A stretch of 64,000 nt of DNA from an uncultured Acidimicrobiia bacterium. GTDB taxonomy: Bacteria > Actinomycetota > Acidimicrobiia > Spongiisociales > Spongiisociaceae. The notes under the pieces were generated by a model that was given only the letters and a program-made list of their open reading frames with translations, was not told the DNA's origin and ran no database searches. Where the stretch lies: positions 682,001 through 746,000 of the forward strand of contig OY282370.1 of the NCBI GenBank assembly GCA_958295745.1, read 5' to 3'. Positions 57,602 through 64,000 of this stretch are shown in pieces (position 1 is the first letter of the stretch; each line of letters starts with the position of its first letter). The position numbers were made by a program, and so were the translations under genes.

Positions 57602-60091
57602 CTAGGACTCGGAGTCGACCAGATCGACGGGCGGGGTGTCGGGCGTGTCGACCATCTCGAAGAAAAGGGTCTCTTCGGATTCGGGGTCGATGTCGACCAC
57701 GATGGTGGTGCCCGACCGGTACTCGCCCAAGAGCACCTGCTCGGCCAGCGGGTCCTCCAGGTAGCGCTGGATGGCCCGCCGCAGGGGCCGGGCGCCCATA
57801 TGCCGGTCGTAGCCCTTCCTGACCAGGAAGGTCTTGGCCGCATCGCTCAGCACCAGGTCCAGCGCCTGGGTGGCGAGCTGTTCCCGGTCCCTGACCAGCA
57901 GGAGGTCTACGATCTGCTTCACCTCGTCCTCGGTGAGCTGGTGGAACACGATCACCTCGTCGATGCGGTTGAGGAACTCGGGGCGGAAGTGGCGCTTGAG
58001 CTCGTCGGTCAGCTTCTGCTTCATCTTCTCGTAGGAGACCTCGTCGCTCTCCCGCTGGAAACCCACCGACCGCTTGGTCAGGGAGTCCGACCCCAGGTTG
58101 GAGGTCATGATGATGACCGTGTTCTTGAAGTCGACCGTGCGGCCCTGGGCGTCCGTCAGGCGCCCGTCCTCCAATATCTGCAGCAGGGTGTTGAAGACAT
58201 CGGGGTGGGCTTTTTCGACCTCGTCGAACAGGACCACCGAGAAGGGCTTGCGCCGCACCGCCTCGGCCAGCTGCCCGCCTTCGTCGTATCCCACGTATCC
58301 GGGCGGCGACCCCACCAGGCGGCTCACCGTGTGCTTCTCCATGTATTCGGACATGTCGATCTGGATGAGGGCGTCCTCGTCCCCGAACAGGAACTCGGCC
58401 AATGCCTTGGCGGTCTCCGTCTTGCCGACCCCCGACGGCCCCAGGAAGATGAACGATCCGCTGGGCCGCTTGGGGTCTTTGAGGCCGGCCCGCGTGCGCC
58501 GGATGGCCCGGCTCACCGCCGATATGCCGTCGTGCTGGCCGATGATCCGCTTGTGCAGCTCCTCCTCCATGTGCACCAGCCGGGCGGTCTCCTCCTCGGT
58601 CAGGCGGTGCACCGGGATTCCCGTCCATTGGGCCAGCACATCGGCTATCTCGTCCTCGTCTATCACCCAGTCGTCCGGTGAGCTCTCCATCTCCAGGTCC
58701 GATTTCCGCTGGGCCCGGTCGGAGAGAAGGGCGCGCTCCTGGTCGCGGAGCTGGGCGGCCCGCTCGAACTGCTGGGCCGACACGGCCTGCAGCTTGTCGT
58801 TGCGCACCGCGCTCAGCTGATCGTCGATCTGCTTCAGCTGCGGGCTGGCCCCGCGCTTGAAGATGCGGTTCCGGCTGCCGGCCTCGTCGATCAGGTCGAT
58901 GGCCTTGTCGGGCAGGAAACGGTCGGAGATGTACCGGTCGGCCAGGGTGGCGGCCGTCTTCAGGGCGCTGTCGGTGAAACGCACCGAGTGGTGGGCCTCG
59001 TAGCGGTCCTTCAGGCCGTGCAGTATCAGGATCGTCTCGGTGACGGTCGGCTCGTCCACGGTTATCGGCTGGAAACGCCGCTCCAGCGCCGAATCCTTCT
59101 CCAGGTACTTGCGGTACTCCTCCAGGGTGGTGGCGCCCACCGTCTGGAGCTCGCCCCGGGCCAGCATCGGTTTGAGGATGCTGGCGGCGTCGATGGCCCC
59201 CTCGGCGGCCCCCGCCCCCACCAGGGTGTGTATCTCGTCGATGAACAAGACAATGTCCCCGCGGTTCTTTATCTCCTTCAGCACCTTCTTGAGCCGCTCT
59301 TCGAAATCCCCCCGGTAGCGCGAGCCGGCCACCAAGGCCCCCAGGTCGAGGGTGTATATCTGCTTGGAGGTGAGGGTGTCGGGAACCTCCCCGGCCGTGA
59401 TCCGCTGGGCCAAGCCCTCCACGATGGCCGTTTTGCCCACCCCGGGTTCACCGATCAGCACCGGGTTGTTCTTGGATCGCCGGGACAGTATCTGCATGAC
59501 CCGTTCGATCTCTACCTGGCGCCCGATGACCGGATCGAGCCCATTGTCGCGGGCCAGATGGGTGAGGTTGCGCCCGAACTGGTCGAGCACGGTGGATCCC
59601 GATACCGAGGCTCCCCTGGACGGTCCGGCGGTGGCCGGGGCGGGCTCGTCGCCCGAACCCCCCGAGAGCAGCTGAATGACCGTGTGCCGCACCTTGGGCA
59701 GGTCGGCGCCGAGCTTCTCGAGCACCTGAGCCGCCACCCCGTCCCCCTCCCGAATGAGCCCGAGCAGGATGTGCTCGGTGCCGATGTAGTTATGGCCCAG
59801 CTGGAGGGCCTCCCGCAGGCTCAGCTCCAGCACCTTCTTGGCGCGGGGCGTGAACGGAATGTGCCCGGAAGGAGATTGGTGGCCCTGGCCGATGGTCTCC
59901 ACCACCTGGCTGCGCACCGAATCCAGACGTATCTTGAGACTCTGCAAGCCCCGGGCCGCCACCCCCTCGCCTTCATGTATCAGGCCGAGGAGGATGTGCT
60001 CGGTGCCGATGTAGTTGTGGTTGAGCAACCGGGCCTCTTCTTGGGCCAGCACCACAACACGACGGGCCCGGTCGGTGAAGCGTTCGAACAA
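57602..60091 (-). CDS. clpC: ATP-dependent Clp protease ATPase subunit ClpC
   Basis: An 829-residue AAA+ unfoldase that feeds substrates to ClpP. Two N-terminal Clp_N repeats span about residues 1-140 ('[13 protein letters not shown]' twice). AAA1 has 'GEPGVGKT' at 214-221 and '[12 protein letters not shown]'. A UVR/M-domain lies around 430-470 ('[19 protein letters not shown]'). AAA2 has '[17 protein letters not shown]' and '[13 protein letters not shown]'. All arginine-finger and pore-loop blocks look intact. The start is TTG at 60091 (GGGAGGT about nine bases upstream), beginning '[12 protein letters not shown]'. Single gene with its own promoter and an inverted repeat upstream. Confidence 0.95.
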   Translation of the reverse strand: MFERFTDRARRVVVLAQEEARLLNHNYIGTEHILLGLIHEGEGVAARGLQSLKIRLDSVRSQVVETIGQGHQSPSGHIPFTPRAKKVLELSLREALQLGHNYIGTEHILLGLIREGDGVAAQVLEKLGADLPKVRHTVIQLLSGGSGDEPAPATAGPSRGASVSGSTVLDQFGRNLTHLARDNGLDPVIGRQVEIERVMQILSRRSKNNPVLIGEPGVGKTAIVEGLAQRITAGEVPDTLTSKQIYTLDLGALVAGSRYRGDFEERLKKVLKEIKNRGDIVLFIDEIHTLVGAGAAEGAIDAASILKPMLARGELQTVGATTLEEYRKYLEKDSALERRFQPITVDEPTVTETILILHGLKDRYEAHHSVRFTDSALKTAATLADRYISDRFLPDKAIDLIDEAGSRNRIFKRGASPQLKQIDDQLSAVRNDKLQAVSAQQFERAAQLRDQERALLSDRAQRKSDLEMESSPDDWVIDEDEIADVLAQWTGIPVHRLTEEETARLVHMEEELHKRIIGQHDGISAVSRAIRRTRAGLKDPKRPSGSFIFLGPSGVGKTETAKALAEFLFGDEDALIQIDMSEYMEKHTVSRLVGSPPGYVGYDEGGQLAEAVRRKPFSVVLFDEVEKAHPDVFNTLLQILEDGRLTDAQGRTVDFKNTVIIMTSNLGSDSLTKRSVGFQRESDEVSYEKMKQKLTDELKRHFRPEFLNRIDEVIVFHQLTEDEVKQIVDLLLVRDREQLATQALDLVLSDAAKTFLVRKGYDRHMGARPLRRAIQRYLEDPLAEQVLLGEYRSGTTIVVDIDPESEETLFFEMVDTPDTPPVDLVDSES

Positions 60092-60134
60092 AGCTTATCG
60101 ACCTCCCGAGCTGAGCGGTTCCGTTACTGCAGGC

Positions 60135-60156
60135 AACAAGCTTAGGCGCGCTTGTT
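60135..60156 (-). promoter_or_regulatory. Inverted-repeat operator candidate upstream of clpC
   Basis: A perfect 7-bp inverted repeat AACAAGC-N8-GCTTGTT (60135-60156) sits between the clpC promoter and its start codon, at about +6 to +27 of the predicted transcript. Size and position suit a repressor operator. It matches neither the HspR (HAIR) nor the CIRCE sequence as I remember them, so the regulator is unknown. Confidence 0.4.
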
Positions 60157-60168
60157 TCCTAGGGGGCG

Positions 60169-60197
60169 ACTATAGCCCCTATGCGGACATCTGTCCT
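60169..60197 (-). promoter_or_regulatory. clpC promoter candidate
   Basis: On the minus strand AGGACA (60197-60192, four of six -35 matches), a 17-base spacer and TATAGT (60174-60169, five of six -10 matches). The start point would lie near 60162, about 70 bases upstream of the TTG start codon. Together with the operator and the 9-bp repeats it accounts for much of the 303-base gap between clpC and the polyprenyl synthase gene. Confidence 0.5.
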
Positions 60198-60339
60198 CCC
60201 TGAGGAGAATCGTAAACACCTCCGGCATGTAGCGGTAACGACCCTGCGGGGAACGGCAACAGCCCTGCGGGAGCTCGGGGCGGGCCGTACAGCGAGCCGG
60301 TCTGCATCCCTTGCATCCTTGGATACTGAAAGCTCCGGG

Positions 60340-60378
60340 CCCCCGGATCCCCCGGATCCCCCGGATCCCCCCGGATCG
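60340..60378 (+). repeat. Four tandem 9-bp repeats (GGATCCCCC) ahead of the polyprenyl synthase gene
   Basis: CCCCCGGAT is repeated four times with one extra C in the last unit, ending 17 bases before the ATG at 60395. It takes the place where a ribosome-binding site would be expected; none is visible. If translated in the synthase frame, 'RIPRIPRIP' results, so a start upstream of the repeat is also conceivable. Confidence 0.7.
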
Positions 60379-60394
60379 GTTCCTCGGGCTTACC

Positions 60395-61429
60395 ATGGGC
60401 CGAACGACGACAAGCGACAGTCTGGTGAACGAAATGGCAACGCCGGGCCTGCGGGAACTGATCGACATTCCCGGCCTCTGGCAGAGGGTGGACCGTGTAG
60501 AGGAACGGCTCTTCGAGGCCTCCACCTCGGACGACCCCTTCCTGACCCGGATCGCCCAGCATCTCCTGACGGCGGGGGGCAAGCGCTTCCGCCCCGTCCT
60601 GGCTCAGCTGGCCGCCGAGTTCGGACCATCGCGGGACCACCGCCTGATCGAAGCCGGCGCTGCCGTGGAGCTGATCCACATCGGCTCCCTCTATCACGAC
60701 GATGTGATAGACGAGGCGGAGGTGCGGCGCGGGACCGTGTCGGTCAACGCCAACTGGAGCAACACCGAGGCCATCCTGGCCGGAGACTTCCTCATCGCCC
60801 GGGCTTCGGAGGTGGCCGCCGCCAGCCTCGGCGAGGAAGCGGTTCGGCTCCTCGCCCGCACCTATGCCGAGCTGGTGGAGGGCCAGGCGCTCGAGCTCCG
60901 GCTGACCGGGGGCCTGACCCACGGACCCGCCGATCACTACCGGGTGATCGGAGGCAAGACCGCCAGCCTGATCCGAACCTCGGCCCGGCTGGGCGCCTTG
61001 GCCGCCGACGCCCCGCCCGGCTTGGTGGAGGCGCTGACCACCGCCGCCTGGGAGCTGGGCATGGTGTTCCAGCTCACCGACGACGCCCTCGACCTAGTGG
61101 CTACCGAGGAGCAGCTGGGCAAGCCGACCGGGAGCGACATCCACCAAGGGGTGTACACCCTTCCGGTGCTCCGCGCTCTCAAGGGGCCGTCCGGGGGCCT
61201 GATATCGGAGCTCCTGGCCGGCGGCGTACCGTTCGAGAACGAAGCGGTAACCGAAGTGATACGTCTGGTCAAAGAAGGAGGCCACGTCGAGAAGACCCTC
61301 GAAGAGTGCATGGAACGGATGAGGAAGGCTTCCGAGGCCGTCGCCGCCCTCCCCGACATAGAGGCCCGCTCGGTGCTGGATCGGCTGGGGGGCTTCCTGG
61401 TAGAACGAGTCCGCCAAGCCGGCGGCTAG
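60395..61429 (+). CDS. Polyprenyl diphosphate synthase
   Basis: A 344-residue trans-isoprenyl diphosphate synthase that elongates farnesyl or geranyl diphosphate with isopentenyl diphosphate, probably for menaquinone or carotenoid side chains. It shows 'GGKRFRPVLAQLAAEFG', the first Asp-rich motif 'LYHDDVIDEAEVRRG' (DDxxD), 'GDFLIARASEVAA' and the second Asp-rich motif 'QLTDDALDLV', with 'GKPTGSDIHQGVYTLPVL'. Chain length cannot be fixed from sequence by eye, but the small residues before the first DDxxD allow long products. Starts considered: ATG 60395 (used), GTG 60425, ATG 60434. IspD and IspF, encoded 18 kb away, supply its substrates. Confidence 0.9.
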   Translation: MGRTTTSDSLVNEMATPGLRELIDIPGLWQRVDRVEERLFEASTSDDPFLTRIAQHLLTAGGKRFRPVLAQLAAEFGPSRDHRLIEAGAAVELIHIGSLYHDDVIDEAEVRRGTVSVNANWSNTEAILAGDFLIARASEVAAASLGEEAVRLLARTYAELVEGQALELRLTGGLTHGPADHYRVIGGKTASLIRTSARLGALAADAPPGLVEALTTAAWELGMVFQLTDDALDLVATEEQLGKPTGSDIHQGVYTLPVLRALKGPSGGLISELLAGGVPFENEAVTEVIRLVKEGGHVEKTLEECMERMRKASEAVAALPDIEARSVLDRLGGFLVERVRQAGG

Positions 61430-61484
61430 GCATACTCTCCCCGAATATCACAGCTAGCGTTGGGCGGCGCAGCGGAGGAGTTAC

Positions 61485-62546
61485 ATGAGCAATGAGGATG
61501 GGCCGATGAGAGCATGGGTGGTTCGCGCCGGTGGAACCGGGGAACATGAGGACTTCGCCTTGGAGAGCAATGTGGCTGTTATCGGTTGGTCAAAGGTGGT
61601 GAAGGACCTCTCCAATACGACCAAAGAAGACATCCGCCAAGTATTGCAGGATGCTGATCCCGATCTCGGAAAACATGCGTTGGGCAACAACGTCGGGCAG
61701 CTATACCGGTTCGTCCACGAAATCGAGCAGGGCGACTTGATAGTCATTCCCATTAAAACAACCAATACCCTCGCCATCGGAAGCTGCGTAGGAGATTACG
61801 AGTATCGCCAAGACGCCCCGGCGGGCCGCCGCCATGTCCGTCCCGTGAAATGGATCAGGACCGAAATACCACGCCACTCGGTGGGGCAGGATCTGCTCTA
61901 TACCCTTGGCGGCTTGATGACCGTATTCGGGGCCAAACGGAACAACGCCGCCGCCCGGCTGAAAGAACTGGCCTCTTCCGGTTTGGATCCGGGAAAAAGT
62001 GCCGAGGTCGCAGATGGTGACGAAACGGCCCCTTACCCGGATTCGGTCGACGAAGAAACTCTGGTGAATGTCGAGCTGCTGGCCGCCGACCGCATCGAAG
62101 CCCACATCGCAAAAGAGTTCACCGGGCATCGGCTCGCCGAGCTCGTAGAGGCAATCCTCCGCGCTGAGGGATACGTAACCTGGCGGTCACCGCCCGGCCC
62201 TGACGGTGGAGTGGACGTGTTGGCCAGCTCAGGCCCGTTCGGTCTGGACAAGCCGCGGATCGCAGTGCAGGTCAAGTCAGGAAAGAGTGCAGTAAACACG
62301 CCCACGATGCGCAACCTGCAGGGTGCTGCCGCTAACTTCGAAGCCGACACGGCGCTCTTCGTAGCGTGGGGCGGTTTCAACCGGGAAGCACGCAAGCTGG
62401 CGAGGAGCAAGTGGTTCCAGCTTCGGATATGGGACTCCCGCGACCTGATCGACAAGATCACGGAGAACTATGACAAACTCCCGGAACATATCCAGGCCAA
62501 GCTCCCCCTGAAACAGATATGGACCCTGGCTCTCGATGACGAGTAG
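61485..62546 (+). CDS. Mrr-like restriction endonuclease with N-terminal EVE/PUA-like domain
   Basis: A 353-residue protein. The C-terminal third is an Mrr-type PD-(D/E)xK nuclease: 'AILRAEGYVTWRSPPGPDGG' then 'VDVLA' and 'IAVQVKSGK', giving the D ... QxK catalytic set. The first 150 residues ('RAWVVRAGG', 'FVHEIEQGDLIVIPIK', 'AIGSCVGDYEYR', 'VRPVKW') resemble an EVE/PUA-like domain, the type that reads modified bases in Type IV restriction. A stand-alone, modification-dependent nuclease is therefore likely. It sits as an insertion between the polyprenyl synthase and lysS. Base composition is somewhat lower in GC than the neighbours. ATG at 61485 with GGAGG upstream. Confidence 0.82.
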   Translation: MSNEDGPMRAWVVRAGGTGEHEDFALESNVAVIGWSKVVKDLSNTTKEDIRQVLQDADPDLGKHALGNNVGQLYRFVHEIEQGDLIVIPIKTTNTLAIGSCVGDYEYRQDAPAGRRHVRPVKWIRTEIPRHSVGQDLLYTLGGLMTVFGAKRNNAAARLKELASSGLDPGKSAEVADGDETAPYPDSVDEETLVNVELLAADRIEAHIAKEFTGHRLAELVEAILRAEGYVTWRSPPGPDGGVDVLASSGPFGLDKPRIAVQVKSGKSAVNTPTMRNLQGAAANFEADTALFVAWGGFNREARKLARSKWFQLRIWDSRDLIDKITENYDKLPEHIQAKLPLKQIWTLALDDE

Positions 62547-62604
62547 CACCGCTGTATCCACGAGGGCGGTTGCTGCGAAATCGATATCCGGTGGAACTGC
62601 CCGT

Positions 62605-64000
62605 CTAGCGGAGAGGTTGCTCGGGGCGCAGGTGGGGGAAGAGCACCACCTCCCGCAGGTTTCTCTGGTCGGTGAGCAGCATCACTAGGCGGTCCACCCC
62701 GATGCCCAGGCCGCCCGTGGGCGGCATACCCGATTCCAATGCCCGTAGGAAGTCCTCGTCGAGCGGGTGGGCCGACAGGTCGCCGGCCGCCCGGGCCGCG
62801 GCCTGCGCCTGGAAGCGGGCCCGCTGTTCGATCGGATCGTTCAGCTCGGTGAAGGCGTCGGCGTGCTCGCTCCCGGCGATGTAGAGCTCGAAGCGCTCGA
62901 CCAGCCCTTCGACCGAACGGTGGCAGCGTGCCAGCGGCGAGATCTCGACCGGGTGGTCGATGACGAAGGTGGGATCCCACAGCCTGGGCGCCGCCAGCCG
63001 GTCGAACACCTGCTCCACCAGCTTGCCGAACCCCCAGGCGGGGTCGGTCTCCACCCCGGCCTGCTCGGCGAGGGCCCGCATCCGGGCCGGGGGGGTCGAG
63101 GGGAACACGGGCGACCCCAGGGCCTCTCCCACCAGCTCCAGCATCGGGGCGCGGCGGTAGGGGGGTCGGAGATCGACCGGACGGCCCTGATAGGTGAGGC
63201 GGGCGCTCCCCGCCGCCCGTTGGGCCGCCGCCTCGAACACCTCCTCCACCAGCCGCATGATGTCGCGGTAGTCGGCCAAGGCCTGATAGGCCTCGAGGGT
63301 GGTGAACTCGGGGTTGTGCCGGGCGTCCATGCCTTCGTTGCGGAACACCCGGCCCAGCTCGAACACCCGCTCCATGCCCCCCACCACCAGCCTCTTGAGA
63401 TGGAGCTCGGTGGCTATCCGAAGGTACATGTCGATCCCCAAGGCGTTGTGGTGGGTCTCGAAGGGCCGGGCCAACGCCCCGCCCGCCTGCAGCTGGAGAA
63501 CCGGGGTCTCGACCTCCACGAAGCCCCGCCCCTCGAACTGGCGGCGCAGCTCGGAGACCACCCCGGCCCGCACCTCGACGATGCGCCGCGCCTCGGGGTT
63601 GACCAGAAGGTCCAGCTCCCGTCGGCGAAAACGCCGCTCCTTGTCCTTGAACCCGTGCCACTTGGCGGGCAGAGGCCGCAGGGCCTTGGCGAGCAGTGCG
63701 TAGTCGGACACATGGACGCTCGGCTCGCCCCGGCGGGTGGTGATCACCTCGCCCCGAGCCCAGACCCAGTCCCCCCCGTCGAGTTCCCCGAACCCGGCGA
63801 ACCGTCCGCCCAGACCCTGCTCGTCCGCGAACAGCTGGACGCGCCCCGAATAATCCTGCAACACCCCGAACACCAGCCGGCCCAGGCGGCGCAGGTTCAT
63901 GAGCCGCCCGGCCACCGCCGCTGTCTCGCCGGTGCGGGTGTCCGGTTCCAGGCCTGCGCAGCGGTCGTGTATCTCGGATGCCGAGGCGTCGCGTGTGTAA
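62605..64000 (-). CDS. lysS: Lysyl-tRNA synthetase (class II), 5' end beyond the window
   Basis: The 465 residues inside the window lack only the extreme N-terminus. The frame stays open to the right edge with 'ASEIHDRCAGLEPDTRTGE', a normal LysS lead-in, so the GTG at 63915 is not the real start. The OB-fold anticodon domain covers about the first 120 residues. Class II motif 2 is 'ELGRVFRNEGMDARHNPEF' and motif 3 is 'GLGIGVDRLVMLLTD'. It charges tRNA-Lys. In Actinobacteria lysS and clpC are often close, as here, but the intervening Mrr nuclease is not part of that usual neighbourhood. Confidence 0.94.
   Translation of the reverse strand, partial: YTRDASASEIHDRCAGLEPDTRTGETAAVAGRLMNLRRLGRLVFGVLQDYSGRVQLFADEQGLGGRFAGFGELDGGDWVWARGEVITTRRGEPSVHVSDYALLAKALRPLPAKWHGFKDKERRFRRRELDLLVNPEARRIVEVRAGVVSELRRQFEGRGFVEVETPVLQLQAGGALARPFETHHNALGIDMYLRIATELHLKRLVVGGMERVFELGRVFRNEGMDARHNPEFTTLEAYQALADYRDIMRLVEEVFEAAAQRAAGSARLTYQGRPVDLRPPYRRAPMLELVGEALGSPVFPSTPPARMRALAEQAGVETDPAWGFGKLVEQVFDRLAAPRLWDPTFVIDHPVEISPLARCHRSVEGLVERFELYIAGSEHADAFTELNDPIEQRARFQAQAAARAAGDLSAHPLDEDFLRALESGMPPTGGLGIGVDRLVMLLTDQRNLREVVLFPHLRPEQPLR

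Noticed and set aside
1-64000. Insertion sequences or transposases
   Set aside because: No reading frame shows a DDE or HUH transposase or serine/tyrosine recombinase pattern.

Overview
The window is about 64 kb of high-GC DNA from an actinobacterial chromosome. The evidence is a bacterial proteasome activator (Bpa/PafE), a DUF3263 protein, a GuaB3-type IMP dehydrogenase paralogue next to guaA, and the order disA-carD-ispD-ispF-cysS-rlmB. clpC, a polyprenyl synthase and lysS also lie close together. All of this is typical of Actinomycetota. Nothing here fixes the class; Acidimicrobiia or a related uncultured lineage would fit. I saw no plasmid, phage structural, rRNA, CRISPR or transposase genes.

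Left part (1-16 kb): a small DUF6941/DUF4258/DUF2283 group, guaB3-guaA (purine synthesis), a CPBP protease, trpS behind a probable leader terminator, then cimA (citramalate synthase), an IMPase-family phosphatase, a Gfo/Idh/MocA oxidoreductase, a Nudix hydrolase, a GNAT, HTH proteins, an MFS carrier and an IF-1 paralogue. cimA is preceded by a promoter, a 12-codon leader peptide with three successive Ile codons and a terminator hairpin, which together look like an isoleucine attenuator. Four related copies of an intergenic repeat fill most of the long gene-free stretches here.

16-27 kb is accessory: a TauE/SafE permease without an obvious start codon, the proteasome activator, two tandem nucleotidyltransferase-HEPN proteins, and a Type III restriction-modification operon (mod-res plus an AlbA/Schlafen-type ATP-binding protein). 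mod carries a nine-C tract that puts its first 50 codons out of frame with the rest, and a low-GC block exactly over its target-recognition region. It is a good candidate for a phase-variable methylase (phasevarion).

27-45 kb: a cell-envelope operon (DUF3263, LytR_C, membrane protein, AI-2E permease, CvpA-CAP), a branched-chain amino acid ABC operon (livJHMGF order), and the conserved rlmB-cysS-ispF-ispD-carD-disA group. The liv binding protein is an in-frame tandem duplication (1194-bp unit). CarD has an approximately 360-residue Lys/Ala/Ser tail built partly of exact 108-bp repeats.

45-64 kb: a zinc-ribbon membrane protein with a cytochrome P450, cutA, ribokinase and nucleoside hydrolase, an SDR, and a BMP-family nucleoside-type ABC operon whose binding lipoprotein is also an in-frame tandem duplication (975-bp unit). 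Then come clpC, a polyprenyl diphosphate synthase, an Mrr-like restriction nuclease and lysS, which runs off the right edge. The BMP importer with nucleoside hydrolase and ribokinase makes a coherent nucleoside uptake and ribose salvage unit.
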